Source: Achatina immaculata (Eukaryota; Mollusca; Gastropoda; Stylommatophora; Achatinidae). From it: 64,000 bases of DNA. The position numbers and the translations under genes are program-made. A model generated the notes under the pieces. That model was not told the origin of the DNA. It saw nothing but the letters and a program-made list of their open reading frames with translations, and did no database searches. The stretch spans positions 27,263,816-27,327,815 of the forward strand of contig CM019712.1 of the NCBI GenBank assembly GCA_009760885.1, in the 5' to 3' direction. This document shows, in pieces, positions 18,439-30,414 of the stretch; positions within the stretch are counted from its first letter, which is position 1, and every line of letters starts with the position of its first letter.

Positions 18439-19215
18439 GGTTGGTCTCAGGCCATGATCTTCTCTGTTTAGCTAATGATGCTTGTAGGGACTCTTCTGTT
18501 TCCTCTCTATTCCTGCCGTGGTTTACATTTTGCTCGTCGTTCCTGTCAAGGTAGTCATCTTTTTTATTGTCCTTTTCGTCTATTTCTTGGTCATCCAGTG
18601 GTCTTGTCTAGTCATATCTTGTAAGGCACTTCTTATGTTGTCCTCCGTCTCTGTCTTGGTCTTACCTCTTCATCTTATCCATACTATTTCTTTAGTTCAT
18701 TATCTGTATTGTCATCTCTCTCCTGTTCTGCGTTATGGTCGTTATCCATGTCTCGTAAATCATTATCTAGAGTGCTCACCTGTCTCTATCCTGGCCAAAT
18801 CTTGATCTTCTCCATCCATATCTCGTAAATCATTGTTCTAGTTATCTATCTGTATACGTCCTAACCTACTTACTGTTCTTGTTTCAGACATCGTTTTCCA
18901 TCTTTGTCCTGGCTTGTCTCCTTCTTTGTCTTGTTGGTTGTTCTATATGTTTATCTGCCTAGCTCTACCTCTTGACTTTTATCCTGCCTTGTGGTTTTTG
19001 TACAGTTTTAATGTGTTTCTTATCTTCCGTTTTCTTGCCACATTCCAGTCATTGCTCTCTCTCCAGAAGTGATCAGTTAGCAATCTCAACAGCCTGTAAA
19101 GCTCTATGTTCTTGTTCTAACTTGTCAAGAAAACAACAAAAAATAACAATTTCCTCTCACAATTTATCGCCTGATTCTTAACAGTTTGAAAATAAAGTTT
19201 TCTCGTTTGTTCGCC
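18439..19215 (+). other. Probable 3' UTR of the vWA gene
   Basis: Pyrimidine-rich, no open frame of note, with internal partial repeats (for example CATATCTCGTAAATCATT twice, at about 18748 and 18816). It ends at a polyadenylation signal about 750 nt after the stop. Confidence 0.5.
19191..19196 (+). promoter_or_regulatory. Polyadenylation signal AATAAA
   Basis: AATAAA in GTTTGAAAATAAAGTTTT, followed within 30 nt by GT/T-rich sequence (TTCTCGTTTGTTCG), the expected downstream element. It is the first canonical signal after the TAA stop in the 3' UTR proposed here. Confidence 0.55.
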
Positions 19216-19315
19216 GTTCTCTGCTGTAGATATCTGTTACATACTTTCTATGTTTAGAATTCTGTTTGTACTGAGTTATAAGTGTTGCTGTGGCTGTTAT
19301 TGTTGTCACTGTTGT

Positions 19316-19600
19316 TCTTGTAGTTCTTATTGTTACTGCTGTTGTTATTGTTGTTATTTTTTGTTTGTTTTATTGTTGCTTTAGTTTTTTCCTTGTTGTT
19401 ATTGTATCAGCTGTTGTTATTACTACAGTTCTTCATGCCCGTTTTCGTCATTGTTATTATTATTGTTGAAGTTCTGTTGTTGGTATTGTACTTGTTGCTG
19501 CCTTTTTATTGTGTTATTGTTTTTATACTTGCTTCTGTTAGTGTTGTTTTTTTATTATTATTTTTATTATTATTGTTTTTATTTTGTACTGTTATTATTG
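19316..19600. repeat. T/G-rich low-complexity tract (TTGTTA-type)
   Basis: Degenerate TTGTTATTG units. The Leu/Phe-rich open frames over it (19330-19629) are fortuitous. Confidence 0.8.
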
Positions 19601-19621
19601 CTCGTCGATCCTGGTATTCAT

Positions 19622-19785
19622 ATGGATGAATGGATGGAAATAAGGATGGATGAATGGATGGATGGATGGATGGATGAATGGATGGATGAATGGATGGATG
19701 GATGTATGGATGGATTGATGGATGGATAGACAGATGGATGGATGGATGGATGGATGGATGAATGGATGGATGGATGGATTGCTTG
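19622..19785. repeat. (GGAT/GAAT)n tetranucleotide array
   Basis: About 40 units of ATGG with scattered GAAT and GTAT variants. It is open in several frames only because of its repeat structure. Confidence 0.95.
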
Positions 19786-19913
19786 ATTTATACATTCATT
19801 TGATTTTCTTATAAAATTATATGAATATTTTTCAGCGCCATGAGCAGAATTGATCTGAAAGGTATGTAATTTTATAATTGTGAGCATATACTTTCACGCT
19901 TCTTATCTATACG

Positions 19914-19917
<4 letters not shown>

Positions 19918-19959
<42 letters not shown>
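19918..19959. repeat. (TA)n microsatellite
   Basis: About 21 uninterrupted TA units adjoining the next array. Confidence 0.95.
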
Positions 19960-19964
<5 letters not shown>

Positions 19965-20625
19965 GTATCTATACATAAACGCATTTATACACAGACATTT
20001 CTGTACACATACCATTCTATACACTCGCACGCACATATCTATACATTCACAAGTAGATCTATACACTCACACAAACATATATCTATACAATCACAGGTAT
20101 CCATGCACACACACATATATCTACAGCCATGCACATCTGTCTGTACACACTTGTATATGTATACATTTACATATACATGTATCTAGACACACGTATCTAC
20201 ACATATGTATCTATATATGCCTATCTACATACACTCATCTATACACACGTATTTATACACACTTATCTATATACATTTATCTATACACACGAATCTATAC
20301 ACACGTATCTATACACATTTATCTATACACATTTATCTATACACACTTAACACTTATCTATACACACTTATCTATACACACTTATCTATACACACGTATC
20401 TATACACATTTATCTATACACACTTATCTATATACACTTATCTATACACACTTATCTATATACACGTATCTCTATACACGTATCTCTACACACTTATCTA
20501 TACACACTTATCTCTACACACGTATCTATACACACTTATCTATACACACTTATCTATACACACTTATCTATACACACGTATCTCTACACACTTATCTATA
20601 CACACTTATCTTTACACACCCCACT
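19960..20625. repeat. 14-bp minisatellite (ATCTATACACACTT)n, about 665 bp
   Basis: About 45 units alternating TATCTATACACAC with TT, GT or TT(T) variants. The long open frames 20129-20350 and 20205-20657 follow from the repeat and are not considered genes. Confidence 0.95.
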
Positions 20626-21090
20626 TTCTTTTAGTATACAAGGGACAGAAATTTTAAACCATCAAAAGAAAGATACACAACACTTGCTGGTAGCATGACC
20701 CAACAAGGAACTCAACAATAGCATATATGTATAAAACATATATAATCATATAAAGCATATACTTATCATTTCAGTATATTCGTCTGTCTCTCTATGGAGT
20801 TCAACTATTCATTCATTCCTTCACCATCATTGTATATATTTTTATTACGTTTGATTATTATATTTAGTCTTCGTTTTATCTGTTTTGAACAGGCGTTTCA
20901 CAATATTACTACCAACGTTTTTTTTTCCATATCTGTTGGTAATGTTTTCGTTCTTTTTAGATGTTTCAACCAGATATTTTTTGATTTAGTCACTGATTTA
21001 TTCTACTTTTTTATATTTGTGTTCTTTGATGGAGGATATTTTAAGAAATATATTTTTGTCTTGCTATGGTCTGAAGTTTGTATTTTTTTA
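20626..21090. other. T-rich intergenic sequence
   Basis: A T-rich open frame (20794-21111) has Phe/Ile-rich content and no family resemblance; I treat it as non-coding. Confidence 0.4.
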
Positions 21091-21095
21091 CTGGA

Positions 21096-22130
21096 CGAAA
21101 ATGGAGAGTAGGTGAGGAAGTGACCACAGCCAGGGAAACGCAGGAGCTGAAAGAAGTAATAGGGTACACCCAGACCAACAGAAGGGGATTTGGTCATGGT
21201 GAAATCAAATTGTGGTCAAAGGCCTCCTGCAAGGAAAGAAGGGATATGATCATCAGCGAAGTAAGGAATTCAGAGGATGACAAGCGGGTCCAGAAGGCAG
21301 TCCAACAATCACAACAAGGGCAATGGACAACATGGGAGGAAGTCCTGCAGAGATCACTAACATGGAATGCCATCTGGAAAATGGCACCCTTGAGGCTCAG
21401 CTTCATCATCAGAGCTACTTATGACCTTCTGCCTACAGGCTCCGACCTATGCAAATGGGGTGTATCAGAAGATACAAAGTGCCCTCTCTGCATCGAAAGG
21501 CAAACATTGGAACATGTGCTGTCAGCATGTAGAGTGTCTTTAGGGCAAGGACGGTACACCTGGCGGCACAACAGAGTGCTGCAGGAACTAGCAAGCCATT
21601 GTAGACAGGGCAAATAACAGCAAAAGAGTTGAGGTCCCACCAAATACTTCATAGGCGTTGGTACGACATCGAATATTGAAATCAGGGACATTCCCTTACC
21701 ATCATTGCTAGATGGTAGAAATGACTGAGATGTGATAGCGGACCTTCCAAAAGAAGAGAATACCCGACTGCCATCAAGAACACAGGAATGCGACCGGGCA
21801 TTGTAGTGTACTCCACAGAAAAACAGGAATTAATAATGATCGAGCTTACGGTCCCATACGAAACTAGAATAGAGGAACAGCATTTATTCAAATTTGAGAA
21901 GTACAATGATCTTCTCAAGCAACTGAGGCAGAGGGCAGGAATCAGGGCAAAAGTGATAGCTGTAGAGGTGGGAGCAAGAGGATTCGTAGCAACATCAGCA
22001 TATGACCTATGTAAGTAAATGGGCATAAAGGGACAAGCAAGAGCAAGGGCATTGAAAAGCCTTTCAGAAACAGCAGAAAAGGCCTCATGCTGGCTGTGGA
22101 GTATGCGAAACAAGCAATGGAAACATAAGT
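21096..22130 (+). mobile_element. LINE-R, C-terminal part of an R2/NeSL-like element (CCHC plus endonuclease-like region)
   Basis: The open frame 21078-21617 contains a CCHC finger, CPLCIERQTLEHVLSAC (C-x2-C-x8-H-x4-C), the type placed after the RT in elements with a restriction-like endonuclease. After a frame break, 21788-22018 reads RPGIVVYSTEKQ, IMIELTVPYETRIE and VIAVEVGARGF, matching the PD-(D/E)xK-like endonuclease end seen in molluscan LINE proteins, with G for the D of RPD. The final piece (ALKSLSETAEKASCWLW) closes the protein at about 22125. The family would nick its target to prime reverse transcription; this copy lacks the RT and is frameshifted. Confidence 0.7.
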
Positions 22131-22164
22131 AATTTCATTTGTCACAACCAATATCAGTCCTCCA

Positions 22165-22585
22165 TAGCTAAATCAAATTTGGACTCTTTTGAAAACAAAT
22201 GCCAAAGGAAAATACTTGGCATCAAGTGGAACGAATTCAAGAACAATGCAGAGATAAGACAAATGACTGAACAACAACCAGTCTCATGGGTGATCAGGAA
22301 AAGGAGATGGACATATATTGGTCACTTGATGAGAAGAAATGATTAGAGAATCCCAAAACAAGCTATCAAGTGGAACACATCAGGCCGAAGAAAAAGAGGC
22401 AGACCGCGTGAAACTCTGAAGAGGACATTATTAAGAGAGGCTAAATTAACATGCATAAAATCCCTTGATGATGTTGAAAGACTCGCCGAGGACAGGAAAA
22501 ATTGGCGAACTACTTTGCGAGCGCAATGTGATGTTTAACGGCACGGGAAGGATATAAGATATAAGATAAGATAAGATAGCTAAAT
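22165..22585 (+). mobile_element. LINE-B 3'-end fragment with (TAAGA)n tail
   Basis: Encodes FENKCQRKILGIKWNEFKN, then VIRKRRWTYIGHLMRR and RGRPRETLKRTLL-like sequence, the C-terminal end of the LINE-B protein, with one internal stop at about 22345. It ends in GGATATAAGATATAAGATAA, the same tail type as the copy at 2056. It directly follows LINE-R. Confidence 0.8.
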
Positions 22586-22850
22586 CGCTAAAAACGCACT
22601 TCAAAAGTACAGTGGCAACTGGAAGACCACGGGTTCAATCAGGAACAACTCACAAGACCTCTGGGAGTCATGACCCAAAGGGGCCCACCCCCCTTAGAGT
22701 GTCAGGAGTTTAATGGGACCGAAACACTTGTCTGAGGGGGGGGGTACTTCCTCTGATGATCTGAAGGAGTTGTGTTGTTGTTCCGCTCTCTACAGTAGAG
22801 AGTTTCCTGCATATTTTTTTTTCTTTTCAGTTACTCCTCCAAGTTTCACA
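22586..22850. other. Intergenic, possible SINE remnant
   Basis: ACCACGGGTTCAATCAGG at about 22626 resembles a pol III B box, but no matching A box was found. Confidence 0.2.
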
Positions 22851-22861
22851 AAACTACTCAT

Positions 22862-23003
22862 TATAATCTCACAACAAAATTTGTCTACTCATCAGTCACA
22901 CAACAAAACTTGTCTACTCATGACAGTCTCACAGCAAAACTTGTCTACTCATGACAGTCTCACAACAAAACTTGTCTACTCATCACAGTCTCACGACAAC
23001 ACA
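22862..23003. repeat. 31-bp minisatellite, about 4-5 copies
   Basis: Units contain CACAACAAAACTTGTCTACT and CATGACAGTCT. Confidence 0.9.
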
Positions 23004-23344
23004 TGCGCTGGTTATTTTAACATCTTAATCATCCAAGTTTTAGTCTTTATCTATGAATTTATACACGTAGTTTTGATATTTCATCTCCTTATATATATAT
23101 ATATATGTCTATCTGATAAACAGGTAATCAAAGGCTAAATAAGAACTTTATTTTATATTTTCACAGAAATACAAGGTATCAGTAGTTCAGACTTCATCTT
23201 GGTCTACCTGAATAGTCTCATACTGACACTGTGACCATGTTCTGGGCCCTACAGAGTCTGCCAAAAAATAATTTTAAATTAAAAAAAAACTCAGAAAAAA
23301 ATAATGCTTCTTTTTTAAATTTTATATATTTTTTTTTCTGCCGT

Positions 23345-23347
<3 letters not shown>

Positions 23348-23381
<34 letters not shown>
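23348..23381. repeat. (CT)n microsatellite
   Basis: About 16 CT units. Confidence 0.95.
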
Positions 23382-23382
<1 letters not shown>

Positions 23383-23474
23383 GTCTCACCCTCTTTCACA
23401 CAAATAAATTTAGAAATAACTGCTTAATTATGACACGAATAGTTTCTTATTTCTAAAGATAGAATGTGGACAGA

Positions 23475-23640
23475 AAGAGGTGGTATCAGAAAGTTCACGG
23501 ACTGCTGCTTAAAATTACATGCTTACTTTATTTAATTTAGTCATCACGTCTTTCGAGATAGTCCAGATCTGAACGTACACACTGTTTCCAGTGCCTTAGA
23601 GAAGCACCGCGGAGATGTTTTCCTAAAACCTGTCCGATAT
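23475..23640 (-). mobile_element. Mariner remnant: transposase C terminus and terminal repeat
   Basis: On the minus strand, HLRGASLRHWKQCVRSDLDY resembles the RW-x-KCV-x-x-x-G-x-YFEG C terminus of mariner/SETMAR-type transposases. It is followed by non-coding sequence up to GGTGGTATCAGAAAGTTCAC on the + strand, which looks like a mariner-type terminal repeat. No DDE motif survives. Confidence 0.5.
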
Positions 23641-24590
23641 TGGCTTCGATTCCGTTTTGATTTCATCTACAGTGAGAGGCGCCATACCTTATAGGTCTGC
23701 TTTATAGTTATTCAGTAGATAGCTAAGATTCGCCTTTTGGTCCTTAACTGGCGTCTTTCTGAATCATGATTGAACTCCGGAATAATTCGGCCTACAAGTC
23801 CCTCCTTTTTGGTCATCTGTTGGTCAGCTGCATATTTTGCATCCTAACTTGACTCCGGAATAAATCACTTCCAATGATTATTTATTGATCGGTTAGCCTC
23901 TCCACGTGTCCACTTAGAGCTCATAGATAAGCATGCTAGGCATGTCACTTATTCTCTTGCGTCAGCAGTGTTAATCCGCCTATTCAGTTTTCATGAGGGA
24001 TGTTATTCAGACCACTATCTATTTCCTGTCTTAGGTTTCACTTGTATTGTGTCCTCGCCTTTCATTGTATCTGACATTGTTGTTATCTACTTAATCTGAT
24101 TACTCTTATGAGGGTCCTGTCGTAATATTACTACTAATGCCGTGGGAGTGTTCCTCTCCTACCGGTTTTCGAATTATGTTTCTTAACTACATTCTACTTA
24201 TCAATAATAATAACTATACTAAAAATGTAAATAATAATAATAACAGTTATAATAATAATGCTATCATAACTTACAAGACCCACTGTTACAGAAGCCCAGA
24301 CTTAGACACGTTTGTACCGACTCCTCTAAAGAACGTAGTCATCGTTGAATCTTTCTCCTTGCTGTTTGTAAACGCGAAGTAAGCATTTGGCCTCTGTATC
24401 GTCTTCGGCATCTATACCTGTTTCCTGCCAGCCTAGGAACAGGGAGTGCGAATCCATCAACTTATTTGTCCCTAGGAGGAGGGGAGTCCCAGCCCCTTAT
24501 CCCATATGGACATAGGGAAAAAGGTCCGATCGAGGGTGGCCCTAGACTCTCTTGACATAAACGTGGCGTGTCTAAACAGTTCGGTGAATG
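23641..24590. other. Intergenic, nothing recognised
   Basis: Contains AT-rich simple sequence (TAATAATAA runs at about 24205-24260) and a moderately GC-rich part at 24420-24590 that I cannot classify. Confidence 0.35.
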
Positions 24591-24599
24591 CTGTCAGTA

Positions 24600-24760
24600 A
24601 AGAAACAAAACAGACGATTCAAACAAATTACCTTTACTGGCCTTCAAAATAATCGCCGTCCTTCGCAACACACTTAGGCAACGTTCGTAAAGCTTCTGGA
24701 AACCTTTAGGGATCGATGGCAGAAACAATATCCGTGACAGATAAACTGTATTCACATTCA
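24600..24760 (-). mobile_element. Mariner remnant, C-terminal end of transposase
   Basis: The minus strand reads SIPKGFQKLYERC, and then, after a one-base slip, LPKCVAKDGDYFEGQ and a stop: the typical last residues of a mariner transposase. Only this end is present. It belongs to a different subfamily from the remnant at 23.5 kb. Confidence 0.6.
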
Positions 24761-25009
24761 CCCGCTGCAGAGAAAGCAAAGTACAAGATAAGATGGTGAC
24801 ATATACACGTAGTTTTCAACCTTTCCTAGATGGCACAAGATGTTGATGAATATACTTGAAAGCGGACTGACAAGAAATACATGTTTATTATAAATAGGAA
24901 TATCGATCAAGAACAAAGATATAATAATATACCTATTCAGCATACATTATCTTTACATTTCTAGATGTCGACAAAATAAGAATTCTCATTTTATGACTCG
25001 CGTTTTTAA

Positions 25010-25120
25010 GATGATTCACACACTTTAAAGATGATTCATACGCTTTTAAGATTATTCATACGCTTTTAAGATGATTCACACGCTTTTAAGATGATTCATA
25101 CGCTTTTAATATGATTCTCT
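25010..25120. repeat. 20-bp minisatellite, about 5 copies
   Basis: Units ATGATTCATACGCTTTTAAG with small variations. Confidence 0.9.
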
Positions 25121-26165
25121 TGAATGTAAATACTGTGTCGAAAGCTTTCCATAATTCAACGCTAAAATACATGGACCACTAAATACAGTATAACCATAAA
25201 TCAAGGGCAATAACGAAGGTTACAAAGTTTACTTGAATAATTTTAAGAGTCATTTCCCTTCGACCAGAAAATTAGATGGACGATTTGAGAAGAAAGAGAG
25301 ATAAAACTGAGTTAACGGATTAACAGAAGTTGTAAAATTGTCACATCCTGTCAGTCTCTTACACTTTGGAGTGTAATTTAAGAATGTTCAAGACAAAGAC
25401 TGGTTTGTTAGATCTCATTGTTGAAACCTGTTCTTTCAGCTCGATTGGATATCCATGGTTTCATGTATACAGGTATACATTGGAGGGGGGGGGGGGGTGT
25501 GCCACGCTGTCAGATTAGGGAATAAGCGAACCATAGCTGACCAAGACCCTGTCCCAAATCTCCGTTTGTACCCGCAGTAACAGGCCTAGAAGGCCAGGTA
25601 TCACCATAGTCCCTGTGGTGGTGGACTCTGTTAAAGAAACATTGCACAGGCCCTGCATATTAGCTGACCACAGGAACTGAAAAAATAGCTGTCATAACCG
25701 GCTCCCACGCTGATACGATGTTGTGTCTCAACACTTTCACAGCATCGGCTGCAAAGAACACCAGCTCGCAGTTACGGGGAGATAGCATAAGACCAAGACA
25801 TGACAGGACAAGACCAAGACAAGATCAAGACAAAACAAGGCAAGATACAATTATATGTATACTTGTGCATGTAAATGTTTGCTTATCTTTCCTTTAACTT
25901 CCTGGAGATTTTGTCTGTGTAGGGACACATCTATTTGATTTATTTGGGTGCGTAAGTCAATAAATATCACCGAATAAGAAAGCATTAATAATGACGCATT
26001 TAATGCTGTTTCCTGTGCTTACCAATACCATATGTTTATTTCAAAATGACCAGCACGAAATTAGAGAAGAAATATTTTCTTAAAAAGACAGTAAGAGAGT
26101 TTCAGTGTTAATTTAATCAGCTTTTTATATTCTATGAAATAAAAGGTTCTCCGGTATAAAATAGT
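25121..26165. other. Intergenic, nothing firmly recognised
   Basis: Holds a 13-nt G run at 25485-25497, followed by a more GC-rich 250 bp of unknown type, and a CAAGA-rich tract at 25785-25850. Confidence 0.35.
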
Positions 26166-26221
26166 CTTCTTCTTTTTCTTCTTTTTCTTCTTCTTCTTCT
26201 TCTTCTTCTTCTTCTTCTTCC
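26166..26221. repeat. (TTC)n microsatellite
   Basis: About 18 TTC/TTCTT units; on the minus strand a (GAA)n run like the tail at 7770. Confidence 0.95.
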
Positions 26222-26515
26222 GTTCAGCCATACGACAAAGAGACTGGCCACCTTTGTCAGTCTTATCATATTCGGAAGTTCTTTATGCTTGCGCTATAAT
26301 AGTTCCATCTGTTCTTTCTTCTGTCCAGATTTGAGCTGTTCATACTTGACGTAACATAAACATAATGTAATACTTGTAGCAGTGGAGCCAGAAGAATAGT
26401 CTGATGTGACAGCTGTCTGAGGCTTTGTAGTCGTTTTCTTATGAACGTGCGGAGAAATGAAAATAAATCAATAAATAAAGACGAGGTACGCAGCTGCTTT
26501 TGTCATCTTTTGTTA

Positions 26516-26608
26516 TCATCATCATCATAAGCGTCATCATCATCATCATCATCATCATCATCTTTATTATTATTATCATCATCATCATCATCGTCATCAT
26601 CATCATCA
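26516..26608. repeat. (ATC)n microsatellite
   Basis: About 30 ATC/ATT units. On the minus strand it is (GAT)n, so it may be an isolated LINE tail. Confidence 0.95.
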
Positions 26609-26845
26609 CCAGAAAAGCAGAAATTTCACACCAGGAAGTAAAACGTGCTCCTTGGAGTTACTGTCGTGTGTTCTACCTCGCTGTCACCTCGGCTTCTATT
26701 CATCAGTTCTCCTTTGCGCTACGGAGTTAAGGCACTGTCCGAGAATCTCCGTCACAGAATTTGAGGACTTGTTTACTTGGTGTCTGTATAGTCCTTTTTT
26801 CATGAAACTTTATTGTTCATTGCTTTTATTTCAATGCTGATGTTA

Positions 26846-27002
<157 letters not shown>

Positions 27003-27163
27003 TTCACTTATTCTGTCACACAACAATAGGCAGCAACAGAGACTTGCGAGACATCAAGATTATCCTTATAAATCATCAAGTATATTCAAACTCATTTTCA
27101 CAAGACTTTATTAATCCATTACACTCATGCGCTGATTCCAAATCAAAACTTAGCAGCCACATG

Positions 27164-27535
27164 CCGATCTGTAAACTGAGATGTCTTGACTGATCTGTAA
27201 ACTGAGATGTCTTGACTGATCTGTAAACTGAGATGTCTTGACTGATCTGTAAACTGAGATGTCTTGACTGATCTGTAAACTGAGATGTCTTGACTGATCT
27301 GTAAACTGAGATGTCTTGACTGATCTGTAAACTGAGATGCCTTGACTGATCTGTAAACTGAGATGTCTTGACTGATCTGTAAACTGATATATCTTGACTG
27401 ATCTGTAAACTGAGATGTCTTGACTGATCTGTAAACTGATATGTCTTGACTGATCTGTAAACTGATATGTCTTGACTGATCTGTAAACTGAGATGTCTTG
27501 ATTGATCTGTAAACTGAGATGTCTCGACTGATTTG
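27164..27535. repeat. 26-bp minisatellite, about 14 copies
   Basis: The unit combines TGATCTGTAAACTGAGATGT and CTTGAC. Most copies are identical, with scattered single substitutions towards the right end. Confidence 0.95.
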
Positions 27536-27659
27536 TCTGAGAGAGGTTTTTATTAGTTTTGCAAGTTTTATTTATTCTTTGCCCATCGGTTGATAAACTG
27601 ATATATTCTGCCGCCAGCCATGTTTCACTTCTCTGGTTTTAGAATCTTGTCAGTCATAT

Positions 27660-29460
27660 TCAAATCAATTGCCGTGCCGCGTGGCGTAGGCGATCATTTC
27701 TCTCCACAATTCCCTGTCTTTAGACTTGATTATGGGATCCGCAGGTGACTTTTTTCCTAGCGACACTGACGGCCCATCCAGTAACTTCTCTCTCTGTCTT
27801 CCTCTGTCTCTTCTTCCTCAATTTTTTCCAGTTGCCACCGTGTGTTCCAGTTTTCCTCTTCTCAGAAAATGTTCTACAAATCTCGCTTGTCTGCCTCTGA
27901 TCTTTTCTGTAACTTGCTTTTTACCTCCGGCCTCTCTTAAGACTTCTTCGTTGGCTTTCTTAGCTGTCCATGGTACCTTCAACATCCTTCTTATGAACCA
28001 CATTTCCATTGCCTCCATTTCTCAGTGTACTCTCTTATTCATAGACCATGCTTCACATCAATAAAACAAAATTGGCTCGGTGTAACATTAAAGTACTCGG
28101 AATCTTGTTTCCATTGATATGGATCTGTTGCACAAGATGTTTATCATTGTCTGGAATGCTGTCTTGGCTTGAGCACGTCTGCTTTTTATTTCGCTGTGAC
28201 ATTTCCCATCAGCTGTTATAATCGCTCCTAAGTACTTGGATCCATCAACTTGTTTCAGATTTGTGCCATCGATGGTAATGCTACATTTTGGTGGTATTCT
28301 TTTCTTTTCACTTCAGTCTTCTTTCTGTTCAGGCTGAGACCTTTACTTTTAGTTTCATGAACCACGATGTCCAAAAGAGCCTGTAGCTCCCCTTCACTTT
28401 TAGCAATCAGAACTGTGTCGTCTGCATATTTTAAGTTGTTAAGGTTGTACCCGCCAACTGATATTCCTGGCAAGCTCTCTATATTTCTCATTAAGTTTTC
28501 GCTGTACAAGGAGAAGAGGATCAGGAGATAAAACACATCCTTGTCTCACTCCCAATTTTATGCCTCGGAATGCTCCTATTTGGTTCTCAACCTTCATTGC
28601 TGCTGATTGTTGCCAGTATATGTTGTTGATGAGTTTCAAATCTTTCCTATCTATGTTGATGTCTTCCAGCATTCTTATAATTTCTGTGTGTCTCATTTTA
28701 TCAAATGCTTTACAGAAGTCTATGAAGCATTAGTATAGGTCCGTCTTTACTTCTATTGATCTCTCCATCAATGTTTTTATTACATACATGGCGTTACTTG
28801 TACCTTTTCATTCGACAAACCAAACTGTTCTTCAGCGATTTCTAGTTTTATTTTGCTCCTGACTCTTCCCATAACAATACGAAGCAGGATTTTGGTAACA
28901 TGGATCATAAGATTAGTGGGTGGATGGTCTTCACATTCAACTGCAACTTGTTTCTCTGGTAGGGCAATAAAAATTGATTGAAAAAGATCTGATGGGACAT
29001 AGTTACTGTTATAGATGTCATTCAGTAATCTGGGAATTATTTCCATGGCTCCTAATGGTTCTTATTTTTCCTTGGTGATTTTGTCTGGTCCTGGTGCTTT
29101 GTTGTTTTTCATGTATGTGATGGCTTCTTCTACTTCTGCTTTTAATATGTGGGGGCCCTTCATTATTATTTCGTATATCTATTTTGCTTCTTTTGTCCTC
29201 ATAGAGTTTTCTAATGTATTCGCTCCATCTTGCCATTATTTCATCTCTGTCCATTATTGTATGCCCCTCCTTTGACTTCAGGCAACCAGTCTTGTGGTAT
29301 GCCCTTTTGTTTGTTAACTCCTTTATTTATTTGTACATATCTCTTGTGTTTCCATGATGGTGTGTCTCTATTTCACTACATTTCTTATTTAGCCACTCCT
29401 CCTTAGATTTATTGCATTTGTGTCTTATTTATTGATTTATTTTGTCATATTCATCTTCAT
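27660..29460 (-). mobile_element. LINE-A-related RTE-like element, minus strand, degenerate RT
   Basis: Read from high to low coordinates it gives the RT in order: IMARWSEYIRKLYEDKRSKI (about 29230), EIIPRLLNDIYNSNYVPSD, SIFIALPEKQ, the AEEQFGL block, [20 protein letters not shown], the [10 protein letters not shown] block (about 28550), [14 protein letters not shown] with the catalytic box (about 28400), then WFIRRMLKVPWTAKKANEE (about 27990) near the C terminus. Several frameshifts split it. It is the longest RT-region copy of this group, about 1.8 kb, and is diverged from the 779 and 44485 copies. No endonuclease region was seen. Confidence 0.85.
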
Positions 29461-30134
29461 CTTCCTTAGACTTCTTCTTCGATCCATTAAAAAATTAATG
29501 TCATATTATCTGTTTAAATTCTGATCAACCAACATGAGGTAATACCAGGTAATTTAAACTACACTAACGTTCGATGTGAAGGTTTTTTCAGAGATAAAAA
29601 GACCGCTTCCTGGCTCTGTCCAATAATTTCGTCTTTGGAATCTCTGCGGTGTTAAATTGTAGGCAGTTTCTGAAAGCAGAATCCTTGATTAATAAATTAG
29701 TTCTGTTAATTGTTAAAATTTGTGAGTTTCCTTTGGTGAAAGCACTCACTCCTAACTAAGAGAGGCTATTTGACCGGTCATGACATTTTGATTATGATTT
29801 ATAATGAAAACTGTGTATAGTCCTGATAATATTTGTATTAACATGAACGTCTGGAGTTGGTAGAACTTGCCATAAGAGGAACTGTTTAATAAAATACTGA
29901 CTACAGAAACAATACAGCCAACATCTGTCTGCTTCACGTCAATCTTATAACAGGAAAAGAATAATAGTGCTTTTGTACCATACAATCAACAACAGTATAT
30001 AATAATTTTATTATTCAAGAATCTTGCCAAAGACGGATCGAGACGTGGGATGATGAATATTTATGGCCTCACGAAACGAGTGTCAGCCTACGTCTAGAGT
30101 TATTTCCCGCGTATGTGTCTCTTGTTTCATTTCA
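29461..30134. other. Intergenic, nothing recognised
   Basis: AT-rich. A 77-codon minus frame (29752-29985) has no recognisable content. Confidence 0.4.
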
Positions 30135-30142
30135 TATAAAAG
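30135..30142 (+). promoter_or_regulatory. TATA-box-like element
   Basis: TATAAAAG lies 53 nt upstream of an ATG at 30188, with CACACAGTTCACATT about 30 nt downstream as a possible initiator. Suggestive only, since such matches are frequent in AT-rich DNA. Confidence 0.2.
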
Positions 30143-30187
30143 CATGCAATACCGCTTGACACACAGTTCACATTTTACATAAAATCT

Positions 30188-30412
30188 ATGGCAGACAAGT
30201 CGGATCTACATCGTTTAGTCCCAAACGTTAATTTAACAAGCAGACTTTGTAAGCTCAGGTTCAGCAGGAATATATCTGACGACAAGAACATTGTGTTATT
30301 GATTTCATTTTCATTTCAACGGTACCGGGTAGAGATTTCCGGAATCTTTGAGAGAGGACGAGGAGGAAGATGGGCTGTTTATGCTAGAAGTTTCTGTACG
30401 CAAAGTAAATAA
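30188..30412 (+). CDS. Hypothetical 74-residue open frame
   Basis: MADKSDLHRLVPNVNLTSRL to CTQSK-stop, basic, with no signal peptide and no known domain. It is noted only because a TATA-like element precedes it and its composition is not repeat-like. It may be chance. Confidence 0.15.
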   Translation: MADKSDLHRLVPNVNLTSRLCKLRFSRNISDDKNIVLLISFSFQRYRVEISGIFERGRGGRWAVYARSFCTQSK

Positions 30413-30414
30413 GA

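Noticed and set aside
18427..18445. Fourth microexon in CTACAGATAAGGTTGG, resembling CACAGATAAG of the 9-nt exons
   Set aside because: No pyrimidine tract, donor is GTTGGT, and the sequence is explained as the end of the terminal exon with an in-frame TAA.
19330..20657. Long open frames over T/G-rich, GGAT and 14-bp repeat sequence
   Set aside because: The frames exist only because the repeat units lack stops; there is no start context, no domain and near-pure low-complexity composition.
30188..30412. Confident host gene with TATA box
   Set aside because: Kept only as a low-confidence entry: no homology, short, and such TATA matches are common here.
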